From: Palleronia sp. LCG004 | GTDB taxonomy: Bacteria > Pseudomonadota > Alphaproteobacteria > Rhodobacterales > Rhodobacteraceae | Assembly: GCF_032931615.1 (NCBI RefSeq) | Contig: NZ_CP136759.1 | Location: 558,001-622,000 of the forward strand | Length of the DNA stretch: 64,000 bases | Direction: 5' to 3' | The notes under the pieces: model-generated | Told to the model about the DNA's origin: nothing | Database searches by the model: none | Seen by the model: only the letters and a program-made list of their open reading frames with translations | Made by a program: the position numbers and the translations under genes | Part shown: positions 55,461-64,000 of the stretch, piece after piece | Position numbering within the stretch: the stretch's first letter is position 1 | How the letters are laid out: the number at the start of each line of letters is the position of its first letter

Positions 55461-55948
55461 TGGCCGAAGAAGTCACCTCTCTTGAAGAGCTGAACCAGGC
55501 GGTCTCCGGCACCAGCGTCGGGACCGAACTCGAAGCCCCGCGCGAGCCCGTCCGCGACGAGCTCGGCCGTGCCTACGCGACCGGCAAGCGGAAGGACGCG
55601 ACTGCTCGCGTCTGGATCCGTCCCGGTTCCGGCAAGGTCACCGTCAACGGCAAAGACGTGAACGACTACTTCGCGCGTCCCGTTCTTCAGATGATCCTCA
55701 AGCAGCCCTTCACCATCGCGGGCGTCGAGGGTCAGTTCGACGTCATGGCGACGGTCAAGGGTGGCGGTCTTTCCGGTCAGGCCGGTGCGGTGAAGCACGG
55801 CGTCAGCAAGGCGCTTCAGCTCTACGATCCGTCCCTGCGCGGTCCCTTAAAGGCTGCCGGCTTCCTGACCCGCGACAGCCGCGTGGTCGAGCGCAAGAAG
55901 TACGGCAAGGCCAAGGCCCGCCGCAGCTTCCAGTTCTCGAAGCGCTGA
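55460..55948 (+). CDS. rpsI: Ribosomal protein S9
   Basis: 162 residues. Conserved core [49 protein letters not shown] and C-terminal [17 protein letters not shown], whose terminal Lys-Arg reaches the P-site tRNA. The N-terminal 35-residue extension ([30 protein letters not shown]) is usual in Rhodobacteraceae. Paired with rplM as in most bacteria, followed by a terminator. Confidence 0.99.
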   Translation: MAEEVTSLEELNQAVSGTSVGTELEAPREPVRDELGRAYATGKRKDATARVWIRPGSGKVTVNGKDVNDYFARPVLQMILKQPFTIAGVEGQFDVMATVKGGGLSGQAGAVKHGVSKALQLYDPSLRGPLKAAGFLTRDSRVVERKKYGKAKARRSFQFSKR

Positions 55949-56378
55949 TCGGGGCAGGCCGGGGCATCCTGGCTGCTTCTCAAGACATTGCGCCATCGCG
56001 ACGTTTTCGTCGCGGTGGCGTTTCTCGTATCGGCAGGCATCTCGATCACGGGGCGTTCCGGTTATCAGACCGGCTCGGCCGATCGTATGCACTAGTTACC
56101 GACTGCGAGGCACAGACAGAAGTATATGCACCGATTTTCAAAGCATTCCCAAAACTCGCGTTATAAATTAGAAAGTTACGAGGCGAAGTTAATAGCTTCC
56201 GTAAAGTCTTTGGCGCGCACGGCGAATGCGGGCGCGTTCAAGGCTCGTTTCTAGCACATGAATGCGTTGACCCGTGGCGCAACCCTGAGCATCGGATCCC
56301 GATCGGGAAACGGATTGTTCTAGCCGTCTTCGGGCGCTAAGGAAATTGCCGGGTCCCGACGGGTTCCCGACGCGCCGT
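55949..56378. other. Gene-free stretch between rpsI and tRNA-Leu
   Basis: Contains the rpsI terminator at 55991-56023, then a relatively AT-rich segment (about 56100-56230) and the upstream region of the tRNA gene. No other gene recognised. Confidence 0.5.
55991..56023 (+). terminator. Terminator after rpsI
   Basis: A 13-base stem, CGCCATCGCGACG with CGTCGCGGTGGCG (one G-T pair), TTTT loop, then TTT. Well-formed rho-independent hairpin ending the rplM-rpsI unit. Confidence 0.85.
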
Positions 56379-56463
56379 GCGGGCGTGGTGGAATGGTAGA
56401 CACAAGCGACTTAAAATCGCTCGGGCATGGCCCATGCGGGTTCGAGTCCCGCCGCCCGCACCA
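56379..56463 (+). tRNA. tRNA-Leu (anticodon UAA)
   Basis: Acceptor stem GCGGGCG/CGCCCGC with discriminator A and encoded CCA. Anticodon stem AGCGA/TCGCT with loop CTTAAAA, anticodon TAA at 56412-56414. A long variable arm (class II) and T-arm GCGGGTTCGAGTCCCGC. Reads UUA and UUG codons. Confidence 0.97.
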
Positions 56464-56490
56464 ATCCGACTGTCGCAATGCGAAAGGGTC

Positions 56491-58554
56491 TCAGGGTTCC
56501 TCTCGTGGGACCGACCGGCGAAGCTCCTCCCGCCAGAGCGCGGCGCTCGCATCGGATGGCGCGCGCCAGTCTCCACGGGGGGAGAGAGCACCGCCGCTCG
56601 ACACTTTCGGACCGTTCGGCATGGCCGACCGTTTGAACTGGCTGAACCCGAAGAAGCGCGAGACGAACACGTCGAGCCACTTCGCAATCTCTTCCAGTTC
56701 GTAGCGGCGTTTCTTCTCTTCGGGAAAACCGATGGGCCAGGACCCCGCATCGACGTCGCGCCAGGCATGCCAGGCGAGGAAAGCGACCTTAGATGGCGGC
56801 AGCCCGTAACGCAGAATGTGGAAGAGGAAGAAATCGTGCAGCTCGTAAGGGCCGATCTTCTCTTCGGTGGACTGGATTTCCTCTTGTTCGGTAGCGGGGA
56901 CGAGTTCGGGTGATATCTTCGTCGCAAGGATCGCCTCGAGCACGGCATCGGTATTGGGGTCGAACTGATCCGTCGCGACTGTCCAGCGGACAAGATACTG
57001 GATCAGCGTCTTCGGGATGCCCGGATTGACCGCGTAATGGCTCATCTGGTCACCCACTCCATAGGTGCACCAGCCCAGCGCCAGCTCCGAAAGGTCCCCG
57101 GTGCCGATGACGAAACCCCCGTGCTGGTTCGCAAGCCGGAACAGGTAGTCGGTCCTGAGCCCCGCTTGCACGTTCTCGAACGTCACGTCGTAGACCGGTT
57201 CCCCGTTAGCGAAAGGGTGGCCCATATCGGCGAGCATCTGCCGTGCGGCGGGCCGGATGTCGATCTCTGCCGCCTCGATCCCCAGCGCGCGCATGAGGGT
57301 CCAGGCGTTGCGTTTCGTCTCCTCGCCCGTCGCGAAGCCCGGCATGGTGTAGCCAAGGATCGTGCTGCGGGGCAGGCCGAGCTTGTCGCAGGTCTTGGCC
57401 GCCACGATCAGCGCATGTGTCGAATCGAGCCCGCCCGACACGCCGATGACCATTCGGCCGCCGCCGGTCGATTCGAACCTTCGGCGCAAGCCCTCGACCT
57501 GGATGTTGAACGCCTCGTAGCAGTCGCGGTCGAGATGGGTTTGCCGGTTCGGCACGTAGGGAAAACGTCTGATCGGCCGGACGAGGCCCGCATCGGTCCA
57601 ATGCGGCCGATGCTCGAACGCGACCCGGCGAAAACTTCGCCGCATGTCTTCGCCCGAATCGGCGAAGGTTCCGGTCCTCAGCCGCTCGTTCTCGATCCGC
57701 TGCGTGTCGATATCCGCGATGCAGAGCTCTGGCTCGAGGGAGAAGCGCTCCGATTCCGCCATGAGGTCGCCGAGCTCGTAGATCGCGCCCTGTCCGTCCC
57801 AGGCGAGGTCAGTGGTACTTTCGCCCGGTCCGGCCGCCGAATAGGCATAGGCCGCCATTGCGCGGCTCGATTGCGCGCGGCAAAGCATGTGCCGCTCGTC
57901 CGACTTGCCGATCGTGATGTTCGAGGCCGAGAGGTTCGCGAGGATCAGCGCCCCCGACAATGCCGCTTCGGAGGAGGGCGGGATTGTCGCCCAGTAATCC
58001 TCGCAAATTTCCACGTGGAAGACGAAGTTCCTGAGGTCCCGCGCCTGAAAGATCAGATCGCTGCCGAAGGGCACCTCGGCCCCGCCGAGGCGCATCGTCG
58101 TATCGCGCATCTTCCGGCCATGCGCGAACCACCGCTTCTCGTAATATTCGCGGTAGTTCGGAAGGTAGGATTTGGGCACGACGCCGAGGATCTTACCGCG
58201 CGAGATCACGATGGCGCAATTGTAGAGCCGCCCCTCGTGGCGGAGTGGTGCGCCGATCAGGAGGACGGGGGCGAGCTCACGGGTCTCGACCACGATTTCG
58301 GAAAGCGCTGCTTCGACGGCGTCAAGTAGTGCGCTCTGCATGTGCAAGTCGTCGATCGCATAAGACGACAGGCAAAGCTCGGGGTAGACGAGCAGATCCA
58401 CCCGCGCCTCGTCTCCGCGTCGCGCCTCGGTCACGATGGCGTCGCGGTTGAACTTAACATCCGCCACCCGCACGGAGGGCGTGCTGGTGGCCACGCGGAC
58501 GAAGCCGTGCCGGTGCAGCGCCTTGAAATGCTCGGGTCCGGTCCGGTCGTTCAT
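56491..58554 (-). CDS. nadE: Glutamine-dependent NAD(+) synthetase
   Basis: 687 residues, last step of NAD synthesis. The N-terminal nitrilase-type glutaminase has the triad Glu59 (YPELCLSSY), Lys128 (VPKSYLPNY) and Cys184 (HVEICEDYW). The synthetase domain has the P-loop GVSGGLDSTHALIVAAKT and a typical FVIGTGDLSELALGWCTYGVGDQMSHYAVNPGIPKTLI. Full-length and intact. It ends 28 bases beyond the tRNA-Leu gene on the opposite strand. Confidence 0.97.
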   Translation of the reverse strand: MNDRTGPEHFKALHRHGFVRVATSTPSVRVADVKFNRDAIVTEARRGDEARVDLLVYPELCLSSYAIDDLHMQSALLDAVEAALSEIVVETRELAPVLLIGAPLRHEGRLYNCAIVISRGKILGVVPKSYLPNYREYYEKRWFAHGRKMRDTTMRLGGAEVPFGSDLIFQARDLRNFVFHVEICEDYWATIPPSSEAALSGALILANLSASNITIGKSDERHMLCRAQSSRAMAAYAYSAAGPGESTTDLAWDGQGAIYELGDLMAESERFSLEPELCIADIDTQRIENERLRTGTFADSGEDMRRSFRRVAFEHRPHWTDAGLVRPIRRFPYVPNRQTHLDRDCYEAFNIQVEGLRRRFESTGGGRMVIGVSGGLDSTHALIVAAKTCDKLGLPRSTILGYTMPGFATGEETKRNAWTLMRALGIEAAEIDIRPAARQMLADMGHPFANGEPVYDVTFENVQAGLRTDYLFRLANQHGGFVIGTGDLSELALGWCTYGVGDQMSHYAVNPGIPKTLIQYLVRWTVATDQFDPNTDAVLEAILATKISPELVPATEQEEIQSTEEKIGPYELHDFFLFHILRYGLPPSKVAFLAWHAWRDVDAGSWPIGFPEEKKRRYELEEIAKWLDVFVSRFFGFSQFKRSAMPNGPKVSSGGALSPRGDWRAPSDASAALWREELRRSVPREEP

Positions 58555-58650
58555 TCAGTCCTCCATCCGCAATACCCTGCGTTCCGTCCGGAACGTCCGG
58601 TACATGCCGTTTTCGTCATTGGCCCGAACGCGAGGTCGGCTCCGTCTGTT

Positions 58651-59460
58651 TCAATCTGGTTCACGCGTGATCCGTTCGGGATGGGCATAAAGGTCGAACC
58701 CCGTGCCTCGGGCCCCCGCAACCAGCGTAATGCCTGCGGCTTCGGCCGCGTCCACGGCTTGCGCCGTCGGGGCGGACACTGCGATCAGGATCGGAATGCC
58801 CGACATGGCGGCCTTCTGGACCAGCTCCAGCGACAGGCGGCTCGTCATCACGGCGGCACCGCTCGCCGGATCCACGCCGCTCCGCAAGAGCGCCCCCACG
58901 AGCTTGTCGAGTGCGTTGTGCCGACCGACATCCTCGCGAGCGAGGACGAGCCCGCGCCCCGGTACCAGGAACCCTGCCGCATGGCTTGCCCGCGTCACGT
59001 CCTGGAGCGGCTGCATCGCGCGCAGCGCTTCGGTTGCGCCTTCCGCCTCGCCGTGGCCAAGCCGCAGGTCCGACACGATCCGGGGCAGGGGGCGGGTCGC
59101 CTCCGAGAGACTGTCGATCCCGCAAAGTCCGCACCCCACAGGGCCCGCCATGCGCCTCCGCCGCGCTGCGAGGATGTCGGCCCGGCCCTCGTCCAGCCAG
59201 AACCGCGCCTCGATCCCGCTGTCGTGCGCAACGATCTCGCATTCCTCGACATCGTCTAATCCGCCGATGAAGCCCTCGGTCAGGGCGAATCCATGGGCGA
59301 AGTCCGTCAGGTCCTCGGGCGTCGCCATCATCACGGCCTGTGTCGTGCCGTTGCACACGATGGCGACGGGCACCTCGCGGGCGAGTGCTCGTGTCGTTCG
59401 CTCAGCGCCGTCTCGGCGCAAGTGCAGCGCATTTGTCTTTCGTATGGCGTCTTCGGTCAT
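58651..59460 (-). CDS. fdhD: Formate dehydrogenase accessory sulfurtransferase FdhD
   Basis: 269 residues from MTEDAIRKTNALHLRRDGAERTTRALAREVPVAIVCNG. FdhD transfers sulfur to the molybdenum cofactor of formate dehydrogenase. The Cys pair CGLC lies in GPVGCGLCGIDSL, and conserved blocks ATPEDLTDFAHGFALTEGFI, LAREDVGRHNALDKLVGALL and TSRLSLELVQKAA are present. No formate dehydrogenase genes are visible in the window, so the target enzyme is encoded elsewhere. It is divergent from the GntR-dehydrogenase gene. Confidence 0.95.
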   Translation of the reverse strand: MTEDAIRKTNALHLRRDGAERTTRALAREVPVAIVCNGTTQAVMMATPEDLTDFAHGFALTEGFIGGLDDVEECEIVAHDSGIEARFWLDEGRADILAARRRRMAGPVGCGLCGIDSLSEATRPLPRIVSDLRLGHGEAEGATEALRAMQPLQDVTRASHAAGFLVPGRGLVLAREDVGRHNALDKLVGALLRSGVDPASGAAVMTSRLSLELVQKAAMSGIPILIAVSAPTAQAVDAAEAAGITLVAGARGTGFDLYAHPERITREPD

Positions 59461-59546
59461 CGTCCTGCTTCCGGAATCCGTCCACCCCTTGGCCAGCAGC
59501 GGCACACAGTCAAGCCCAGAGACCGACACAGACGGGCTTGCGTGAA

Positions 59547-59562
59547 ATGATATATGATATAC
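59547..59562. promoter_or_regulatory. AT-rich near-palindrome upstream of the GntR fusion gene
   Basis: ATGATATATGATATAC lies about 25 bases before the start, between fdhD and the fusion gene. FadR/FCD-type GntR regulators bind short AT-rich palindromes near their own promoters, so this is the likely operator. Confidence 0.4.
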
Positions 59563-59584
59563 GGTTTTACTTGGGGGAGGATGA

Positions 59585-61333
59585 ATGGTGCAAATTTCAC
59601 TATCTGGCGAAGGGGGCGAGCGGCAGAAATTATCGGCACGCGCCCACGACGCCATCCGCGAGCGCATCGTCTACGGGGAATTCGAGCTTGGCCGCGTACT
59701 GCGCGAGGCGGAGCTTTCGGACGCGCTCGGCATGAGCAAGAGCCCGATCCGCGAGGCGCTCGTCCAGCTTCAAAACGAAGGCCTCGTCGAGATGTCGGCG
59801 AACCGGTCTGCCCGCGTCTTCACGCTGGAACCCGGCGACATCACCGCATTGGGAGAAATGCGCGCGCTTCTCGAAGGGCAGGCGATCCGCCTCGCGGTAG
59901 AGAGCGACGGCGACGCGCTCGCTCGTGCGCTCGCTCCGCTGGTGCAGGAGGGGGCCGAGGCCGCCGCGGCCGGCAACCGGGAACTCTGCTCGCGCATCGA
60001 CCAGAATTTTCATCAGGCCCTCTTCGAGGCCTGTGGCAATCGCTATCTCATGCAGACCTACCAAGTGCTTGCCTCGCGCATCCAGTCTCTGCGTGCGAGG
60101 CTCGCGCGCGAACGTGACCGCGTCGGCAAGGCGGTCGATGATCATCGCGCCGTGCTCGAGGCCGTGCGCGAGGGCGATGCCGACATGGCCGAGCGGATCC
60201 TGCGCCGACATATCGACGACAACACCGAAGCCTATATCGCCTGGGTAGGACGCCCCGCGGACGAGACTGCACCGCGACGCGTGGCGCTTGAGGAAATCGA
60301 GCGCTTCACCCGCGCCGCGACGGCCGCGATCGGAGCGGAAGACGCCACGGCCGAGGCGATGATCCGCGCGCTGGGCCACGCCTCACTGCACGGCGTCGAC
60401 ACCCACGGCTACCGATTGCTGCCGCATTATCTCGAAGGGCTCGAAAAGGGTCGGCTGAACCGTCACCCCGATCTGCGTCTCATCGCCGGAAAGGGAGCGG
60501 TCGCAGTTCTTGACGGGGGCGACGCGCAAGGGGCGCGTGCGACCTACGAAGCGGTCGATCGGGCGCTGGACCTTGCGCGCACACACGGGATCGGTGCCGT
60601 CGCGATCCGTGGATCGTCGCATTTCGGCGCGGCGGGTGCCTATGCCACGGCAATCGCCGAGGCCGGGATGGTAGGGCTCTGCGTGTGCAACTCGGACCCG
60701 TTCGTGCGCCTTCACGGCGGGGCGGAGCGGTTCCACGGCACGAACCCCATCGCCTTCGCCGCCCCCGCGGGCGAGGGGCAGCCGCCCTGGCTTCTCGATA
60801 TGGCGACCAGCGCCATTCCCTTCAACAAGGTCCAGCTCAGCCGCGCGCTTGGCATCGAACTGCCCGAGGGCACGGCCTCGGACAGGAACGGGGTCGACGT
60901 GACCGCGCCCGCCCTGTCGGACATGCTGGCCCCGCTCGGGGCGGCCTTCGGCTACAAGGGCGCGGGCCTCGCAGGTGTCTCCGAGATCCTGTCGAGCGCT
61001 CTTTCGGATGCACCGCTCAGCCGCGAGATCGCCCCGATGATCTCCGATGACATGGCGACGCCGCGCGGGCTCGGGGCCTTCGTGCTGGCGCTCGATCCCG
61101 AGGCTTTCATGGGACGTGCCGCGTTCGAGGACGTCGTGCACCGCTATCGCGAGGGCATCCGCGGCTCGGCCACGGCTCCCGGCGGCACCGTCATGGCGGC
61201 GGGCGACCGCGAATGGGCCGAGGCGCGCAGGCGCAGACGCGCGGGCATCACGCTCGACCCCACGGCCGTTGCCGCACTCGCGGCCTTCGCGCAGAGATAC
61301 GATATCGTGCCGCTCGATCACGGCCCGGGATAG
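59585..61333 (+). CDS. GntR (FCD type) regulator fused to an Ldh2-family dehydrogenase
   Basis: 582 residues in one open frame, start at 59585 with GGGGGAGG upstream. Residues 1-85 are a GntR winged helix (ARAHDAIRERIVYGEFELGRVLREAELSDALGMSKSPIREALVQLQNEGLVEM). Residues 95-220 are the FCD ligand domain (GEMRALLEGQAIRLA, FHQALFEACGN, DHRAVLEAVREGDADMAERILRRHI). Residues 230-575 are a complete malate/L-lactate dehydrogenase-2 domain (AMIRALGHASLHGVDTHGYRLLPHYLEGLEKG, GIGAVAIRGSSHFGAAGAYA, FGYKGAGLAGVSEILSSALS). These are normally separate proteins of about 230 and 350 residues. The gene heads an operon with TRAP transporter genes, so it probably senses and oxidises or reduces the imported hydroxy- or keto-acid. 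Confidence 0.9.
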   Translation: MVQISLSGEGGERQKLSARAHDAIRERIVYGEFELGRVLREAELSDALGMSKSPIREALVQLQNEGLVEMSANRSARVFTLEPGDITALGEMRALLEGQAIRLAVESDGDALARALAPLVQEGAEAAAAGNRELCSRIDQNFHQALFEACGNRYLMQTYQVLASRIQSLRARLARERDRVGKAVDDHRAVLEAVREGDADMAERILRRHIDDNTEAYIAWVGRPADETAPRRVALEEIERFTRAATAAIGAEDATAEAMIRALGHASLHGVDTHGYRLLPHYLEGLEKGRLNRHPDLRLIAGKGAVAVLDGGDAQGARATYEAVDRALDLARTHGIGAVAIRGSSHFGAAGAYATAIAEAGMVGLCVCNSDPFVRLHGGAERFHGTNPIAFAAPAGEGQPPWLLDMATSAIPFNKVQLSRALGIELPEGTASDRNGVDVTAPALSDMLAPLGAAFGYKGAGLAGVSEILSSALSDAPLSREIAPMISDDMATPRGLGAFVLALDPEAFMGRAAFEDVVHRYREGIRGSATAPGGTVMAAGDREWAEARRRRRAGITLDPTAVAALAAFAQRYDIVPLDHGPG

Positions 61334-61379
61334 GGTCCGGACGGCGAATTCAGGTCTGAAAATCAGGGAGGAGCAGACC

Positions 61380-62375
61380 ATGACGACACCCACCACGCTC
61401 AGAATCGCGCTTGCAGCCACCACGGCCATCGGGCTCGCCACACCGCTAGCCGCGCAGGAGGCCGAGCGCACGCTCAGCTGGGCGCATGTCTACGAATCGA
61501 ACGAGCCGTTCCAGACTTGCGCCGTGGAGGCCGGCAAGCAACTCGTCGATGCAACGGACGGACGCCTGGGGATCGAGGTCTTCCCGGCATCCTCGCTCGG
61601 CAAGGAGGTCGACATCAACGAGGGCCTCGGGCTCGGGACCGTCGACATCATCTGGACGGGCCAGCTCTTCGCCGGTCGCGCCTACGGTCCGATCGCCATC
61701 GGCGGCGCGCCCTACATGTTCCGCGATTATTCCCACTGGGAACAGTTCCGCGACAGCGATCTCTTTACGGAACTCGCGCAAGGCTACGAGGACGCGACCG
61801 GCAACCATCCGATCACGCTCGCCTATTACGGCGCGAGGCATGTCACGTCGAACAACGAGATCTCGACCCCAGAGGACATGCAGGGCATGAAGATCCGCGT
61901 GCCGAATGCACCGCTCTACATGATGTTCCCGCGCGCGGTCGGTGCGAACCCGACGCCCATCGCCTTCGCCGAGGTCTATCTCGCGCTGCAGCAGGGCACG
62001 GCCGACGGTCAGGAAAATCCCCTGCCGACGATCCAGGCCAAGAAGTTCTACGAGGTTCAGTCTTACATCAACCTTACGGGCCACATCATGGATTCGCTTC
62101 TCGCGATCGTGGGCGGTCCGACCTGGACCAGCCTCGACGAGGCCGACCAGCAAGAGCTCACGACCGTGATCGAGGGCGCGGCGGAATGCGCGACCGAGAC
62201 CATCCTAAAATCCGAGGAAGAGCTCGCCGCCTGGTTCGAGGAGCAGGGCACGGCCGTCGTGGAGGTCGACATCACCCCCTTCCGCGAAGCCACGATGGAA
62301 ATGCACAACGGTGACATGGCGACATGGGACCAGGAGACCTACGACCGTCTCCAGGCGATCGGTCAGGACGGCTGA
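61380..62375 (+). CDS. dctP: TRAP transporter solute-binding protein
   Basis: 331 residues with a signal peptide (MTTPTTLRIALAATTAIGLATPLAAQ). DctP-family features: EVFPASSLGKEVDINEGLGLGTVDIIWTG, TPEDMQGMKIRVPNAPLYMMFPRAVGANPTPIAFAEVYLALQQGTADGQENPLPTI. The central Arg of KIRVP is the usual carboxylate clamp, so an organic acid is the likely ligand. GGGAGGAG lies just upstream. Follows the fusion gene by 46 bases. Confidence 0.95.
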   Translation: MTTPTTLRIALAATTAIGLATPLAAQEAERTLSWAHVYESNEPFQTCAVEAGKQLVDATDGRLGIEVFPASSLGKEVDINEGLGLGTVDIIWTGQLFAGRAYGPIAIGGAPYMFRDYSHWEQFRDSDLFTELAQGYEDATGNHPITLAYYGARHVTSNNEISTPEDMQGMKIRVPNAPLYMMFPRAVGANPTPIAFAEVYLALQQGTADGQENPLPTIQAKKFYEVQSYINLTGHIMDSLLAIVGGPTWTSLDEADQQELTTVIEGAAECATETILKSEEELAAWFEEQGTAVVEVDITPFREATMEMHNGDMATWDQETYDRLQAIGQDG

Positions 62376-62454
62376 ACCTGCCCCGACGATGCCCGACCGG
62401 GACGCGACGTGAACGCGTTCCGGTCGATCCACGTCCTGTCCATGAGAGGTTCCG

Positions 62455-63021
62455 ATGTCCCACGACCGTGCCGACGACCCGACGGAGACCCCTGTTGCGA
62501 TCGAGGAGGACGAGATCGACCTCTCCGACATCAGCAGGCTAGACTATCTCGTCCTGACCATCTTCTGGGTGCTGGCCTTCGTGGTCTTCCTCCAGTTCTT
62601 CACCCGCTATGTGCTCAACAATTCCCTCGGCTGGACCGAGGAGATCGCGCGCTTCCTGCTTATCGTCGTGACCTTCACCGGCACGGTCATGGCCTCGCGC
62701 AAGAGCACGCATATCGCGGTCGAGTTTCTCTATCGCTGGGTGCCCTACACGATGCGACGGGTCGCGCAATTCGCCATCGACGTCATCTCGACCGCGTTCT
62801 TCGCGATGATGACGTGGCTCTGCGTGCAGCTTGCCGGACGTACGAACCAGCTCATGGTCTCGATCGAGGTCCCGAAAAGCGTCATCTACTACTACGTCGC
62901 CGCCTGCTTCGCGGGCATGACCTTATACACCGCATGGAACCTCGTCCTGCATCTCAGGACCGGCACCAGCCGCCTGATCGACCCAGAGGCCTATGCCGAC
63001 GAATCGCGCACGATGGAATGA
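62455..63021 (+). CDS. dctQ: TRAP transporter small permease
   Basis: 188 residues, four membrane helices (YLVLTIFWVLAFVVFLQFFTRYVL, IARFLLIVVTFTGTVMASRKSTHIAVE and two more), with the family motif around GWTEEIARF. The 30-residue acidic N-terminus is cytoplasmic. Couples the binding protein to the large permease in the inner membrane. The stop is 4 bases before dctM. Confidence 0.93.
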   Translation: MSHDRADDPTETPVAIEEDEIDLSDISRLDYLVLTIFWVLAFVVFLQFFTRYVLNNSLGWTEEIARFLLIVVTFTGTVMASRKSTHIAVEFLYRWVPYTMRRVAQFAIDVISTAFFAMMTWLCVQLAGRTNQLMVSIEVPKSVIYYYVAACFAGMTLYTAWNLVLHLRTGTSRLIDPEAYADESRTME

Positions 63022-63025
63022 CCAC

Positions 63026-64000
63026 ATGACAATCACGCTTCTCTTCGTCATCCTCTTCGTCTTGCTGTTCTTCGGGGTGCCGGTGGCGATCGCACTTGCC
63101 GGTGCTTCTATGCTCTTCATCATGGCGGGGCCGATCCCGCCGATGGTCGTCGCACATCGCGTCATCAACGGCGTGGACAGCTTCCCGCTCCTCGCGGTGC
63201 CGTTCTTCATCCTTGCGGGCAACCTCATGAACACCGCCGGCATCACCGAGAGGATCTTCGGCTTCGCGCTCAGCCTCGTGGGCTGGATGCGCGGCGGCCT
63301 CGGCCACGTGAATGTGGGCGCTTCGGTCATTTTCGCGGGCATGTCGGGCGCGGCCGTCGCCGATGCGGGCGGCCTCGGGGCGATCGAGATCAAGGCCATG
63401 CGCGACGCGAATTACGATCCGGGCTTCGCTGTAGGGATCACCGCGGCCAGCTCCACGATAGGCCCGATCATCCCGCCTTCGCTGCCCATGGTCATCTACG
63501 GCGTCGTCTCGGGGGCCTCGATCGGTCAGCTTTTTGCGGCCGGCTTCATTCCGGGCCTCGTCATGGCGGCATCGCTCATGATCATGATCGCGATCTTCGC
63601 CCGGCGACGCAACTTCCCGCGCGATCAACCATTCCAGGTTTCGCTGCTCGCCCAGTCGTTCAAGCGTGCTTTCCTGTCGCTGCTGACGCCCGTCATCATC
63701 GTGGGCGGCATCCTGTCGGGGGCGTTCACTCCGACGGAAGCCGCCGTTGCGGCCTGCGCCTACGCCCTGTTCCTCGGGCTCGTCGTCTATCGCACGCTCA
63801 CGTGGAAGCGGTTCCTGAGGGTCAGCTTCGACACGATCGAAACGACGGCCGTCGTGCTTTTCGTGGTGGGGGCAGCCGCGATCTTTGCCTGGATCCTGAC
63901 TTCCAACCGCGTACCCGAAGCGGCGGCGGGGCTGCTACTGGCGCTGTCGGACAGGCCCTGGGTGATCCTGCTCATGATCAACCTGATCCTGCTGGCCGTC
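63026..64000 (+). CDS. dctM: TRAP transporter large permease (cut by window edge)
   Basis: 325 residues visible, open to the right edge. The start MTITLLFVILFVLLFFGVPVAIALAGASMLFIM follows dctQ by 4 bases. Characteristic DctM segments are PLLAVPFFILAGNLMNTAGITERIFGFA, GHVNVGASVIFAGMSGAAVADAGGLGAIEIKAM and ASSTIGPIIPPSLPMVIYGVVSGASIGQLFAAGFIPGL. It forms the sodium-driven transport channel. About 100 residues remain outside the window. Confidence 0.95.
   Translation, partial: MTITLLFVILFVLLFFGVPVAIALAGASMLFIMAGPIPPMVVAHRVINGVDSFPLLAVPFFILAGNLMNTAGITERIFGFALSLVGWMRGGLGHVNVGASVIFAGMSGAAVADAGGLGAIEIKAMRDANYDPGFAVGITAASSTIGPIIPPSLPMVIYGVVSGASIGQLFAAGFIPGLVMAASLMIMIAIFARRRNFPRDQPFQVSLLAQSFKRAFLSLLTPVIIVGGILSGAFTPTEAAVAACAYALFLGLVVYRTLTWKRFLRVSFDTIETTAVVLFVVGAAAIFAWILTSNRVPEAAAGLLLALSDRPWVILLMINLILLAV

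Noticed and set aside
1..64000. CRISPR arrays
   Set aside because: No regularly spaced repeats of 25-40 bases were seen, and no cas genes.

Overview
The window looks like an alphaproteobacterium of the Rhodobacteraceae (Roseobacter/Rhodobacter relatives). The evidence is an opgG-(opgI)-opgH-opgC glucan operon of the Rhodobacter type, a DUF6477/DUF6456 gene pair, an lpxD-acp-ketoacyl synthase cluster, a TRAP transporter, and high GC with few AT-rich patches. Assignment is by recognition of protein families only; no search was run.

The window has two halves. From 1 to about 30.2 kb it is an accessory, plasmid-like island. A defence-type helicase pair (SNF2 family, cut by the left edge, plus a 1726-residue DUF1998 helicase) is followed by an orphan Phd-type antitoxin. 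Next comes a decayed excisionase/tyrosine-integrase module that carries a frameshifted IS3-family element. A mobilisation and replication backbone follows: a very GC-rich hairpin region with a candidate oriT, a MobV-type relaxase, a KfrA-like protein and a RepB-like primase. Inside this backbone sits a restriction cassette, with a large MmeI-like methyltransferase/nuclease and an Mrr-type nuclease. Then come a 1273-residue putative defence protein with a nuclease-like N-terminus, a small membrane protein, and an AAA ATPase whose 3' end is cut by an IS903-type element. The island ends with an AT-rich acyltransferase gene and a second, broken IS903-type copy.

From 30.4 to 32.6 kb there is a decayed polar amino-acid ABC transporter: ATPase and binding-protein genes are broken, and only the permease is intact.

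From 33.2 kb on the genes are chromosomal housekeeping or lifestyle genes. They cover periplasmic glucan synthesis (opgG, opgI?, opgH, opgC), a TetR regulator, a lipoprotein-like hydrolase, metA (Glu111, so probably acetyl-CoA specific), an uncharacterised P-loop protein, a FadL-like porin, a drug/metabolite transporter and guaA. They continue with DUF6477/DUF6456, a HisKA_2-type histidine kinase, lipA, two peptidoglycan enzymes (DUF882 and a YcbB-type L,D-transpeptidase), lpxD with a dedicated ACP and ketosynthase, rplM-rpsI, tRNA-Leu(UAA), nadE and fdhD. The window closes with a catabolic operon: an unusual GntR regulator fused to an Ldh2-type dehydrogenase, followed by a TRAP transporter (dctP, dctQ, dctM) that runs off the right edge.

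The observations I rate highest are the GntR-Ldh2 fusion, the 1273-residue nuclease/solenoid protein with its AAA neighbour, the MmeI-like plus Mrr cassette reading into the replication gene, and the hairpin-rich transfer region.
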